The notes: generated from the letters alone by a model not told the origin. Positions 36,230-47,062 are shown, counted from the stretch's first letter. The stretch: DNA of 64,000 nt from UBA668 sp043740085 (GCA_043740085.1 JAYUCY010000133.1:1-64000), one strand, 5' to 3'. Program-made: numbers and translations.

Positions 36230-37566
36230 CGCTCGCCCATCACGTCCAGAATCGACGAAACCAGTTCACTGGTGACATCCATCCGTTGATGGCGGCCGTC
36301 GCTGACAATGACGACTCCGCCCACCACCACGTGGTGCACATCGGCTGCGCTGGCGGCGAAGACTGCGGACTCGACGGCCGTCGCTGGCGAGCTGCCAGCG
36401 GTACGTACACTGTCCATTCGCACGGAGACCAGATCGGCCAACATACCGACCTCGATGCGGCCAGCATCCGCCCAGCCGAGACTGTCGTGGCCCTGCGCAG
36501 TTGCCGCCCGCATCAGCGACGGCGCGTCGTGGCTGCCGCGGATCTGTGATGCCAGGCGTTGGTCGAGCTCTACGGCGCGAGCCTCCTCGAAGATGTCGAT
36601 GACTGCGTGCGAGTCGGTGCCCAGCGAAAGGCGGGCGCCCGCGTCGCGGAGCGCCAACGCGGGACCGATGCCGTCGGCAAGGTCGCGTTCCGTCGTTGGG
36701 CACATGCAGATGGTGCAGTTGTGAGTGCCGTACAACCCGATGTCCGAGCCAGCGAGGTGGGTTGCGTGCACAGCTGTGAACCGTTGGCCGAGCGCGCCGC
36801 GCTCAGCGAGCAGCGCGGTCGGCGTCAGGCCGTAGGCGTCGATGCACTGCTGGTTCTCGGCCTTCTGCTCCGAGACGTGCGCGTGGAGCGGCGCGTTCTG
36901 TGCGGCAGCCCACGCGGCGACCACCTCGATGGAGGCAGGGTCGACAGCGCGCACGGAATGGATTGCAGCGCCGATCTTGGCGCCGGCCGACTCCAGTACA
37001 CTGGCGGCGGATGCCCGGGCCGCCCATGACAGCGCATCGCGATCGCTGAAGCGTTGCTGCGTCTCGTTCGGTCCCACACCGATGCCCCCGTGCAGGTAGC
37101 AGGTGTCGAGCAGAGTGATGCGAATGCCGGCCTCGTTCGCCGCTGCGACCAGCGCTGTGCCCATCACGTTGGAGTCGGCATACGGCGCGCCGCCAGGACC
37201 GTGGTGCAGGTAGTGGAACTCGCCGACGCAGGTGACGCCGGCCATCGCCATCTCGCCGTACACCGCGCGCGCGAGGCGAAAGTACGAGTCGGGGTCCAGC
37301 CGTTGTGCGGCGGTGTACATCTGGTCACGCCAGGTCCAGAAGGAACCAGTACCCACCTGGGTGCGGCCCCGCAGTGCGCGGTGAAAAGCGTGGCTGTGAG
37401 CATTCGCCATTCCTGGCAGCGTCAGCCCGGTGAGCCTCACCGCGTCAGGCGGGCACGGCACACCGGTGACGACCTCCGTGATGCGATCCCCCGCCGTTGT
37501 GACCAGGACGCCGGCCGTTGCCCAGTCGCCGCCCAACCACGCCAGCTCGCACCAGTAGCTCGCCAC
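36226..37566 (-). CDS. hutF: Formimidoylglutamate deiminase
   Basis: HutF deiminates N-formimino-L-glutamate to N-formyl-L-glutamate and ammonia, which defines the five-step histidine pathway ending in formate. The 446-residue amidohydrolase has LPGMANAHSHAFHRALRGRT, WRDQMYTAAQRLDPDSYF, GEFHYLHHGPGG, LHAHVSEQKAENQQCIDAYG and CPTTERDLADGIGPA. The GTG start directly abuts the def stop. A downstream N-formylglutamate deformylase (HutG) is expected but not found. Confidence 0.95.
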   Translation of the reverse strand: MASYWCELAWLGGDWATAGVLVTTAGDRITEVVTGVPCPPDAVRLTGLTLPGMANAHSHAFHRALRGRTQVGTGSFWTWRDQMYTAAQRLDPDSYFRLARAVYGEMAMAGVTCVGEFHYLHHGPGGAPYADSNVMGTALVAAANEAGIRITLLDTCYLHGGIGVGPNETQQRFSDRDALSWAARASAASVLESAGAKIGAAIHSVRAVDPASIEVVAAWAAAQNAPLHAHVSEQKAENQQCIDAYGLTPTALLAERGALGQRFTAVHATHLAGSDIGLYGTHNCTICMCPTTERDLADGIGPALALRDAGARLSLGTDSHAVIDIFEEARAVELDQRLASQIRGSHDAPSLMRAATAQGHDSLGWADAGRIEVGMLADLVSVRMDSVRTAGSSPATAVESAVFAASAADVHHVVVGGVVIVSDGRHQRMDVTSELVSSILDVMGER

Positions 37567-38142
37567 TCAGGACCCGACCCGGGCGACGAACGCAGTGATC
37601 CGCTCGATGAACTCCGCGCGATGAAAGCGCTCGAACTGCTCCCAGGTGGTGAGGCTGCGCGTGTCGTGCACACGGTCCAGGAACAACAGGCCTTCCAGGT
37701 GATCACACTCATGCTGGAAAGTGCCGGCGGTGAGGCCGCGACGAATCTCGTCGTGCTCCACGCCGTCGCGGTCCATCCAGCGGACGCGCACGTTGACGTT
37801 GCGCATCACGTTGCCACGCATGTTCGGCACCGACAGGCAGCCTTCGTTGACCTCCACCAACTCGTCGTCGAGCGGTTCGATGATGGGGTTGACCACGATG
37901 GTGAGCGGGATGCGCGGTTTGTACGGGTAGCGCGGGTTCTCGGTGACTTCGATGGTGGCGATTCGCACCAGCTCGCCCACCTGTGGGGCCGCGATGCCGG
38001 CACCGTTCGCCGCGTGCATCGTGTCGATCAGGTCGTCGATCAGTTGCTGCATCTCCGCCGACGCGAGTTCTTCACGGGTGACCTCACGCGACCGCTCGCG
38101 CAGCAGCGGGTTGCCTACGTGGAGAATGTCGCGGACCGGCAC
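37567..38142 (-). CDS. def: Peptide deformylase embedded in the hut operon
   Basis: Peptide deformylases remove the formyl group from nascent N-formyl-Met peptides. The 191-residue product has all three active-site motifs: GAGIAAPQVG (Gln54), NEGCLSVPN (Cys102) and FQHECDHLEG (His144, Glu145, His148). It lies 3 bp after hutU (GTG start) and its TGA is followed at once by the hutF GTG, so it is translated within the hut operon. No housekeeping partner (fmt, priA) is near. Inference: it may deformylate N-formyl-L-glutamate, replacing HutG. It could instead be an ordinary deformylase caught in the operon. Confidence 0.93.
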   Translation of the reverse strand: MPVRDILHVGNPLLRERSREVTREELASAEMQQLIDDLIDTMHAANGAGIAAPQVGELVRIATIEVTENPRYPYKPRIPLTIVVNPIIEPLDDELVEVNEGCLSVPNMRGNVMRNVNVRVRWMDRDGVEHDEIRRGLTAGTFQHECDHLEGLLFLDRVHDTRSLTTWEQFERFHRAEFIERITAFVARVGS

Positions 38143-38145
38143 GCC

Positions 38146-39800
<1,655 letters not shown>

Positions 39801-39801
<1 letters not shown>

Positions 39802-41348
39802 CACAACACCTCCAACGGGCCGACGGCGGTTTCGACCGCTGTAAGAACGCTGCCATCGGCAAGCAGCAATTCGGCTGTTCTGAGATCGGGAGACAACCAG
39901 CGGTCCGGGCCAGGACCGGCGACCTTGTCGCGCAGTACGTGCAGTGCGGCACCGGTACCGGCGGAGGGCTGCAACGGGCCGCGTAGATCAATCGCTGCTG
40001 CTGCGCAGACCAACTCGACTGCCAGGACTCGGCGCAGGTTGGCCACCGAGCGGCGCAGCTTGCAAGCCGCCGCCCAACCGTTCGACACATGGTCTTCCTG
40101 CATGGCGCTGGTGGGCATGCTTTGTGTGCTGGCCGGCACCGCCAGCCGCTGATTCTCGAGCGCCATCGAGACCTGCGTGTAGTGCGCAATCATCATGCCG
40201 CTGTTGACGCCAGCATCGGGTGAGAGGAACGGCGGCAGACCATGGGAACGAGCGACGTCGAGCATCCGGTCGGTGCGGCGCTCGGCGATGGCAGAGAGCT
40301 CGCTGGAGGCGATGGCCAGGAAGTCGCAGACGAAGCCGACGGGCGCGCCATGAAAGTTGCCGCAGCTCTCGACGCGACCATCGGGGAGAATCATCGGGTT
40401 GTCGATGGCCGACTGGAGCTCGCGCTCAGCAATCATCCGTGCGTGCGTCATCGTGTCGAGGGCAGCGCCGTGTACCTGCGGCGTGCAGCGCAGCGAGTAT
40501 GCGTCCTGCACGCGCGAGTCGCCTTCACGGTGGCTGGCGACAATGGCCGAGCCGGCGAGAATGCGTGTGATGTTGCGGGCGCTGGCGGCCTGACCAAGCT
40601 GCGGGCGCAACGCCTGCAGCTCAGCGGAGAACGCCCGATCCGTGCCGAGAAGGCCCTCGACAGTCATCGCTGCGGTCAGGTCGGCCAGCCGGGCGAGTTC
40701 GCTGAGGTCGTGGAGCGCCAGGCACAGCATGCCCAGGATGCCGTCGGTGCCATTGATGAGCGCAAGTCCCTCCTTTGCCCGCAGCTGAACCGGAGTGAGG
40801 CCCGCTCGCTGGAGGGCACCGGCCGTCGGCTCGGGCGCGCCGCCGGCCCACACTTCACCTTCACCGATCAATGCCAAGGCGCAGTGGCTGAGGGGTGCAA
40901 GATCGCCGCTGGCACCTAACGAGCCGTGCTCCCGAACGACCGGGGTGATGCCAGCGTTGAGCATCGCCAACTGCAGCTCCACGATTTCCGGTCGCGCGCC
41001 GGAGAATGCCATCGCCAAGCTGCGGGCACGCAGGAACAGCATTGCCCGCACGACTTCAACCTCGACCGTGTCGCCCATACCTGCTGCATGCGAACGAACG
41101 AGGGCGACCTGTAGCTCTGCGGTCCGCTCCGCAGGAATCACAGTGCTGGCCAACGAACCGAAGCCGGTGGTCACTCCGTACACAGGCGTGTTGCCCGCCA
41201 CGAAACCATCGACCAGTGCCGCCGAGCGACTCATCGCAGTGCGAGCTTCTGGCGACAGCTGAGCCGTCGTTCCGGCGCGAGCAACACCGACGACATCGGC
41301 CAGACCGACCCCGTGGCTTCCCAACAGGACCTCAGCGGGTGTGTTCAT
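39801..41348 (-). CDS. hutH: Histidine ammonia-lyase
   Basis: HutH removes ammonia from L-histidine to give trans-urocanate. The 515-residue enzyme has the tripeptide Ala146-Ser147-Gly148 in GSLGASGDLAPLSHCALALI that cyclises to the MIO prosthetic group, VYGVTTGFGSL near residue 57 and QDAYSLRCTPQVHGA. The ATG giving MNTPAEVLLG is used. It is the first gene of hutH-hutU-def-hutF-hutI, transcribed divergently from an IclR regulator 50 bp away. Confidence 0.97.
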
Positions 41349-41398
41349 CGAGCGCAACAGCCTTTCATTGTGTGCAAGAGCATGTCATACTGCGCAAC
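41349..41398. promoter_or_regulatory. Divergent hutH/IclR control region
   Basis: Only 50 bp separate the two ATG codons, so both promoters and the operator must overlap. An imperfect dyad, TTGTGTGCA (41368-41376) and TGCGCAACA (41391-41399), matches in 6 of 9 arm positions and ends at the IclR start. It is the best operator candidate I see. Confidence 0.4.
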
Positions 41399-42094
41399 AT
41401 GCCGCAAGCCTCCTCAGCATCGCAACCCCGGGCCACGGATCGTGGGCTGGCGTTGCTGCGAGTTGTTGCCGATCATGCCACTGACGGGACCGCCGGCGCT
41501 CACATTCATGGCATCACATTGGCCGACGCAGCACGGGCCGTTGAACTCTCGCCCAGCACCGCTCTTCGCCAACTGCGGTCGCTGGAGATGGCCGGTTTCG
41601 CCAGTCGCAGCGCTGATGGTCGTTACCTTCCGGGGCCTGAGCTGTTGCGAATCGCGCGCAGCCTGGCCGCCACTGCAACACTCCCCCGCCTTGCCGACGC
41701 CGCGCTGCTCACGCTGGCCGCGACCACGGGCGAGTCGGCGTACTTGGCCGAGGTAGCCGATAGTCGCCACGCCGTCTATGTCGCCAGCCATCCCGGCTCG
41801 CATGCGGTGCGCCACGTCAGCTGGCTGGGCCAACGCGTTACCCGGCGCACCTCCGCAGTCGGCGCCGCGCTGGCCGGCAAGGTCGATGCCGATGGTGTCG
41901 CCGTTCGCCTCGACGCCGTCGAGCCAGGTATTACCGCCGTGTCCGCGCCCGTGAGCGACGGAAGCGGCCAGGTTGTCGGCGCCGTGAGCGTCGTAGGCCC
42001 CTCCTTTCGCCTCACCGGCCGCGAGTTGACAGCAGCCCGTGCAGCGGTAGCGAAGTGCGCGAAGGCCGTCGAGCAAGCGCTCGGCACCAACTAG
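41399..42094 (+). CDS. IclR-family regulator, likely of the hut operon
   Basis: The 231-residue product has an N-terminal winged helix (DRGLALLRVVADHATDG, ITLADAARAVELSPSTALRQ) and the C-terminal IclR effector domain (ALLTLAATTGESAYLAEVAD, VTRRTSAVGAALAGKV, ITAVSAPVSDGSGQVVGAVS). The frame is open far upstream across hutH, but this ATG gives a normal start. The divergent position suggests it controls hutH-hutI; urocanate is the usual hut inducer, though the ligand here is not known. Confidence 0.88.
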   Translation: MPQASSASQPRATDRGLALLRVVADHATDGTAGAHIHGITLADAARAVELSPSTALRQLRSLEMAGFASRSADGRYLPGPELLRIARSLAATATLPRLADAALLTLAATTGESAYLAEVADSRHAVYVASHPGSHAVRHVSWLGQRVTRRTSAVGAALAGKVDADGVAVRLDAVEPGITAVSAPVSDGSGQVVGAVSVVGPSFRLTGRELTAARAAVAKCAKAVEQALGTN

Positions 42095-42396
42095 TCACGG
42101 TTCCATCGGGCGTGGAGATAGTCGCGCGCGGGATTGCTGGAGGCTCATCCACTAGCGGGACACGGCGACCCCACCAACTACAGCAACCTCGTAAGTTGCA
42201 AATACGCCCTCTCAGATTTCGTGGAGGCAAACCGAAGTGTAGCGAAGGGGCGGCCGTACGGCCTGGAGCGGGAACATAGGACTGGATCGGCCGACCCATA
42301 TCGGCCAACGCCCGCTTGAAAGTCACCGTGTCCATCGTCTCCAAGCACTCCACTACTCTCGGTGCCGCGGCTTCCCGCCGTGAAGAGGGGGAAGTT
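42095..42396 (+). other. 302-bp gap with a possible HNH endonuclease relic
   Basis: No intact gene is seen. A short plus-strand frame (42134-42319) reads AHPLAGHGDPTNYSNLVS followed by CKYAL, which resembles the H...GG.T...NL..LC stretch of 13E12-type HNH endonucleases but lacks the following His pair. The rest of the gap must hold the promoter of the hydrolase gene. The match is short, so the relic reading is weak. Confidence 0.3.
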
Positions 42397-43224
42397 GTGA
42401 CGACCAACGAGGCGAGCGACGAAGGTCAGGCAATTACGTTCGGGGGATGGGCCGGAGATAGCTACGGCATCTCGGATGACCGGCCGCCGCTGGTGCTGCT
42501 TCACGGTCTGACCTTCAATCGCACGATGTGGGGGCCTGCGCTCAAGGCATTGAAGGTTGTAGATCCGGGTCGGCGTGTTCTCAATCTGGACCTTCCCGGC
42601 CACGGCCGATCGTCCCCGTCGGACTCGTACGCGATGGATGACGTCGTCGAAGGGTTGCATCACGTGATCGAAGAAGCGGGTCTTCGATCCCCGATTCTGG
42701 TCGGCCACTCGGTAGCCGCGATCATCGCCACCAATTATGCGACGCAGCATCCCACGCGCGGCGTTGTGAACGTGGACCAGTCGTTGCGGACCGGCCCGTT
42801 CGCTGACATGTTGCGATCAATGAAAGCCCAACTTCGCAGCCCAGCATTTCCCTCGATCTGGACGAATTTCCTTGAGCACATGCACATCGAGCTGCTGTCC
42901 GCCGACGCGCAGGAACTGCTCCGCTCGACGAGCACCCCGCGACCAGAGCTCGTAATCGGCTACTGGCATGACATCCTCAACCGCCCGGCTGACGATCTGA
43001 ATGCGGCTTTTGAAGAGAGCCGAGCGAAGCTACGGGCGGAGACTCTGCCATACCTGCTGGTTGCCGGTGACGACGTCGATGATGAGTACCGCGAATGGCT
43101 GAAACAAGAGCTCCCACAGGCGTCGATTGTCGTGCTGTCCGGAAGCGGACACTTCCCACAACTCGCACAACCCGACATGTTCGCCGGGTACCTCGCAGAC
43201 ACCGCGTCGTGGTCCCTGAGGTAA
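42397..43224 (+). CDS. Alpha/beta hydrolase
   Basis: The 275-residue product has an oxyanion-hole HG (LVLLHGLTF, residues 36-37), LDLPGHGRSS, the nucleophile Ser105 in LVGHSVAAII and the catalytic His in SGSGHFPQLAQP. GAGGGGGAAGTT directly before the GTG fixes this start over the upstream TTG. Codon choice looks less GC-biased than in the hut genes, and a possible HNH relic lies upstream, consistent with acquired DNA. The substrate is unknown. Confidence 0.85.
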   Translation: MTTNEASDEGQAITFGGWAGDSYGISDDRPPLVLLHGLTFNRTMWGPALKALKVVDPGRRVLNLDLPGHGRSSPSDSYAMDDVVEGLHHVIEEAGLRSPILVGHSVAAIIATNYATQHPTRGVVNVDQSLRTGPFADMLRSMKAQLRSPAFPSIWTNFLEHMHIELLSADAQELLRSTSTPRPELVIGYWHDILNRPADDLNAAFEESRAKLRAETLPYLLVAGDDVDDEYREWLKQELPQASIVVLSGSGHFPQLAQPDMFAGYLADTASWSLR

Positions 43225-43351
43225 CAGGCGGTGCATCGACGCTACCGGTGGTCGCGCGCCGCCTACCGCCCAATGTAGCGAAGTGGTAGCTCCGAACTGT
43301 CGTTCCGCGCCACCGCCAAGCGAACGTTGCGCTCACTACTACTCTTGAGAA

Positions 43352-43771
43352 ATGGCGACAGCATTCGCATGGCGAGGCGTGTTCACTTCGAGTGAGGTGA
43401 ACGCGTTGCACGCGGAGGCGTTCGACACGCGAATATTCAGCACCGACGAATGGAATTGGGTCGACCAGCTCGCAGCGCACAGTCTCGGCTGGGTCACGGC
43501 CCGGAATCCGTCGCTCGGCGGTCGACTCATCGGCTTCGTCAATGTGCCGTGGGACGGACTCGTGCATGCCTGGATCCAGGACACGATGGTGGCCAACGAC
43601 GCTGGTCGGCAGGGCATCGCCACTCGGCTGATCGAAAGAGCGAAGCAAGGCGCTCGCTCGGCAGGGTGCGAGTGGCTTCACGTCGACTTTGACGATCACC
43701 TACGCCCGCTGTACTTCGATGCCTGCGGATTCAAACCCACCAGTGCTGGACTGATCAACCTTGTCGAGTAA
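43352..43771 (+). CDS. GNAT-family N-acetyltransferase
   Basis: The 139-residue product has a GNAT fold: GRLIGFVNVPWDGLVHAWIQ (strands 3-4), VANDAGRQGIATRLIERAKQ (acetyl-CoA motif A, RQGIAT) and CEWLHVDFDDHLRPLYFDAC with the late aromatic LYFDACGFKPT. Such enzymes acetylate small molecules or protein amines; the acceptor is unknown. It stands alone, convergent with the diguanylate cyclase gene. Confidence 0.85.
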   Translation: MATAFAWRGVFTSSEVNALHAEAFDTRIFSTDEWNWVDQLAAHSLGWVTARNPSLGGRLIGFVNVPWDGLVHAWIQDTMVANDAGRQGIATRLIERAKQGARSAGCEWLHVDFDDHLRPLYFDACGFKPTSAGLINLVE

Positions 43772-43881
43772 CGACCGAAGCCCTTGTCGGCTGTTCAATC
43801 TGGAGGCCGTTTGGGTCACGACGCCGGAAGGCGATTTCGCCCGGCAGCTCGTTCGGGCGCCCATACCGCCGGCAGCGCCCT

Positions 43882-45126
43882 TCAGCGCGCGGTCAAGCTC
43901 TTTCGGCTGCGTTTGTCTTCGTACATGGCGGCATCAGCGGCCGCGATGAGCAAGGTGGCGTCCCAGCCGACGGTGCGAGTGTTGGCTTCACCGGTGCTGG
44001 CCGGGCATGTCACTGTGCACCCATTGCCGATGTCAATCGGTTTCGCTAAGGCATCAGTGACGCGGGCGATCATGCCGTACGGGTCTGAGTGGGTGGTGTC
44101 GTGGACGATGACGAATTCGTCGCCCCCCACACGGGAGATGACGTCGGCCGCGCGGATGGTGGACAGCATGCGCCGGACCACTTCGCGCAACACGATGTCG
44201 CCGGCGTCGTGGCCGTACGTGTCGTTGACTGCTTTGAAGCCGTCCAAGTCCACGTAGGTGACGGACAAGTCGGTTCCAGCTCGTTGCGACCGGTCGAGGG
44301 CGCCGGTCAAGAGTTCGTCGAGCAGCCGCCGGTTGGCGAGGCCGGTGAGCGGATCGCGCAACGCGAGCGCGACCAGTTCCGTCTGTAGTGCCCGTATTTC
44401 GGTCACGTCGCGGCCGACGCCTTGGAGTCCGTCGTGTGTGAGCGTGATGCACATCTCGCCGATCACGACCCGCCCGTCGGGACGATAGAAACGCATGTCG
44501 TATCGCTCCGGGATCGGTTCCCCCGCCAGCGCTGCAGTGACGAGCGTCTGTGCTTCGTGATCGATGATGTCAAAGAAGAGTTCGAAGTCGGCTTCCAGTT
44601 GCTCACGGCTGTAGCCGACAAACTTCTGCACCGATGGGCTCAAGTATGAGAAGTGGGGGGCGGGTGTCAGCGAGAAGCAGAAGACGACGTCTGCGGAGCG
44701 TTCTGCCAAGGCGCGGAACCGGGTTTCGCTCGCTGAAAGCTCGAGTTCGGCCAAGTACCGATCGGTGACGTCACGACCGACCGTCAGCACCTCGGTGCCG
44801 TCTGCGACGAGACGGTCCGACCACGACAACCATCGGCCCGGCTCGTTCGGTGCCGGTCGAGCGACGACATCAACCAACGTCGGCGTCGCACGGCTGAGTC
44901 GACCCATCTGCACGCCGAGGCCCTCTAGTTCAGCCGGTGACAAGACGTCGCGTAGGCAGCAGCCGATGAGCTGATGGGGAGCTGCGCTGTGACCGGCGGC
45001 CCACGGCGCGTTGCAGTAGCGAATGGTCAGGTCTGGAACGGAGTAACGTACGACCCGTTCCGGCATCTGGTCAAGCATCTCCGATAACCGGAAGTCATCC
45101 AGTTCGGACCTGTCGGCGCTCGTCAT
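43882..45126 (-). CDS. Diguanylate cyclase with two PAS domains
   Basis: The 414-residue cytoplasmic product has two PAS-like sensor regions (residues about 10-125 and 130-250, the latter with FSYLSPSVQKFVGYSREQLE) and a C-terminal GGDEF domain starting LALRDPLTGLANRRLLDELL. The active-site GGDEF is intact (SRVGGDEFVIV) and an inhibitory RxxD (RAAD) sits exactly five residues before it, so it should make c-di-GMP with product inhibition. No membrane helix or EAL domain is present. GGGAGGAAAG before the ATG fixes the start. Confidence 0.93.
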   Translation of the reverse strand: MTSADRSELDDFRLSEMLDQMPERVVRYSVPDLTIRYCNAPWAAGHSAAPHQLIGCCLRDVLSPAELEGLGVQMGRLSRATPTLVDVVARPAPNEPGRWLSWSDRLVADGTEVLTVGRDVTDRYLAELELSASETRFRALAERSADVVFCFSLTPAPHFSYLSPSVQKFVGYSREQLEADFELFFDIIDHEAQTLVTAALAGEPIPERYDMRFYRPDGRVVIGEMCITLTHDGLQGVGRDVTEIRALQTELVALALRDPLTGLANRRLLDELLTGALDRSQRAGTDLSVTYVDLDGFKAVNDTYGHDAGDIVLREVVRRMLSTIRAADVISRVGGDEFVIVHDTTHSDPYGMIARVTDALAKPIDIGNGCTVTCPASTGEANTRTVGWDATLLIAAADAAMYEDKRSRKSLTAR

Positions 45127-45231
45127 CACTTTCCTCCCGGGAGACGCTGGTGACAACATCGTCCGACGTTGCATCGGCATGTCCGAATGCCAGCTGAAGC
45201 GATTTGCCACGTCCACGATGGCGGGGCTCGA

Positions 45232-45987
45232 TCAGGTGGAGTGCAGCAGCGAGAGCAACGGCAAATAGTCATCGAGGTCGAACGGCACGAAACCGCGAAT
45301 TCGCAACTGGCCGCAGGCATCGGCGGCGATCGGGTCCGCTACCGCTGACGTGAACGCTGTTCGTAGGGCATCGACGTGAGCCCTGTGGCGCAGCGGCACG
45401 ATCACCGGCAGGCACGGCACCAACGGCCCACTCCCCACGACCGACAATTCGCTGACCAGCAGCGGTTCGAGCGACGAGATCAACGCCCACGAGACTGCGT
45501 CGATTGACGCAACGTCTGCACGACCATCGGCGGCGGCACGAACGCTCCCCATGTGCGAGCCGGTCTCGACAATGTCGGGAGGCACACCACCCCACGCACT
45601 CTGCAGGCTGACCCAGCCGGAGAGACTCTCGGAGCTGTTCATCGCCACTACGACGCCAGGACGCGCCCGCAGTTCCTCGAAGGTGGTCGGATGAAGAGTG
45701 ACGAGCACCGACTGATACCTGCCACCCGCTGCACCCGGCACGTCGTAGTCAAACGTGCCAACGACGGCGACTTCATCTGCCAACTGCGTCACCAACGGCC
45801 AGCCGCATGTCTGCGCCAACAGCAGGTCGGGGTGACGCCAGACCACAGGAACCAGAACCTCCCACTCGAGCGAGGGTGGCCCCCAGCCGAGATGCTGACG
45901 GATTACGTTCCAGAGCGAATCCGTTGCACTCCGAAGCGGTTCGAACGGATACATCGCCAGCGACGCGACCATGGGCTCGTCCGTCAC
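45232..45987 (-). CDS. PhnD-like phosphate/phosphonate-type binding protein without signal peptide
   Basis: The 251-residue product resembles the periplasmic phosphonate-binding PhnD family: ASLAMYPFEPLRSATDSLWN, HPDLLLAQTCGWPLVTQLAD, SVLVTLHPTTFEELRARPGV, AMNSSESLSGWVSL and DGRADVASIDAVSW. There is no signal peptide or lipobox and no ABC transporter gene beside it, so it probably works in the cytoplasm. Its ATG-type start overlaps the desaturase stop by 4 bp. Function in this pairing is unknown. Confidence 0.8.
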   Translation of the reverse strand: MTDEPMVASLAMYPFEPLRSATDSLWNVIRQHLGWGPPSLEWEVLVPVVWRHPDLLLAQTCGWPLVTQLADEVAVVGTFDYDVPGAAGGRYQSVLVTLHPTTFEELRARPGVVVAMNSSESLSGWVSLQSAWGGVPPDIVETGSHMGSVRAAADGRADVASIDAVSWALISSLEPLLVSELSVVGSGPLVPCLPVIVPLRHRAHVDALRTAFTSAVADPIAADACGQLRIRGFVPFDLDDYLPLLSLLHST

Positions 45988-46958
45988 GAAATGCCACGCG
46001 ATCCGTACGGCCGCGCGCCCGGCGAGAGTGGGTGGTCCGGTTGGCAGAAGGGGGTGAAGAAGTACGTCCGCACCACCTCGAGATAGCCACCCGCATACAA
46101 CCCGGCGCCCTTTTCGGCCAATGCGTCGGAGCCCATCTCGCGGTGCAACGCCGGAATCTTGTACCAGGCCAACTGCGGCGCGGCATGGTGCGTGTGGTGC
46201 AGATTGTTATTGAGGAAAAGCAGCGCGACGGGCGGGCTGGCCTTGACCACCGCACTCCTCGTCCCTTCGGCAACGGCCGCGTGCTCCACGAACGAACGCA
46301 ACTGAGTACACGACGCACCACCGAGACAAAAGCCCGCGACGTACACCAGCGGATTGAAGCCAACGATGCCGAATAGCCACCACCCGAGGGCTGCGCATAC
46401 CGCGAGGTGCGAGGCCCAGGGACCCACTATCCCGCCGCGCGGGGCAAGGCGGATTTCCCTGCGCCAGAAACGAATGATGCCTCGCGGCACTCCGAACGTC
46501 AGACGACCCGGAATCGTGCGCATGCAAACGAAATAGCGGCGTCGCCACGGGCTGGCCCGATGCCACGACGGTGGCGACACGTAGAACGACTCCGGGTCGT
46601 CGTCCGGGTACGTGAGGTCCGAGAGGTGGTGCCTGATATGCAGCGCCTTGTAACGCTTGAACGGCAGCCACAGCGACAGGGGAACCGATCCGATGGCGGT
46701 ATTCACCCAGGTCCACCTCGTTGGGTGCCCGTGTAGCTGTTCGTGGCCCAGCGACATCCACAATCCGCCGAGAGGAACCAACACGACGAGTTGCAAGAGC
46801 CAGGGAATGGAATCGTGCAGCAGCACCACCGACAGCCACGCAGCGAAGAACGCCGCCAGCAAGGCAACCGTCGGCCACTCCGTCGACCTTCTTGAAGGTG
46901 CAATCGCTACCGTGATTGCTTTGAACTGAGAAGTGTCATTCGACAACTCCGCCTCCAC
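45984..46958 (-). CDS. Membrane fatty-acid desaturase
   Basis: The 324-residue di-iron membrane enzyme has three histidine boxes: GHEQLHGH (residues 71-78), HIRHH (about 107-111) and LHHTHH (about 256-261), between hydrophobic segments (VALLAAFFAAWLSVVLL, LLQLVVLVPLGGLWMSL, LAVCAALGWWLFGIVGF). Family members introduce double bonds into acyl chains or hydroxylate/ketolate lipids and carotenoids; the substrate is uncertain. The start is GTG. It is divergent from the first MttB gene and coupled to the PhnD-like gene. Confidence 0.87.
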   Translation of the reverse strand: MEAELSNDTSQFKAITVAIAPSRRSTEWPTVALLAAFFAAWLSVVLLHDSIPWLLQLVVLVPLGGLWMSLGHEQLHGHPTRWTWVNTAIGSVPLSLWLPFKRYKALHIRHHLSDLTYPDDDPESFYVSPPSWHRASPWRRRYFVCMRTIPGRLTFGVPRGIIRFWRREIRLAPRGGIVGPWASHLAVCAALGWWLFGIVGFNPLVYVAGFCLGGASCTQLRSFVEHAAVAEGTRSAVVKASPPVALLFLNNNLHHTHHAAPQLAWYKIPALHREMGSDALAEKGAGLYAGGYLEVVRTYFFTPFCQPDHPLSPGARPYGSRGIS

Positions 46959-47062
46959 CCACTCACCGGCCGCGTGCCCGGCTCGGTCGCCTGTACGTTA
47001 CCCGCACGACCGTACCGGTTCGCGGCTTTGCGTGTTACAGGTTGAAATGGTGCGCGCGAGGC

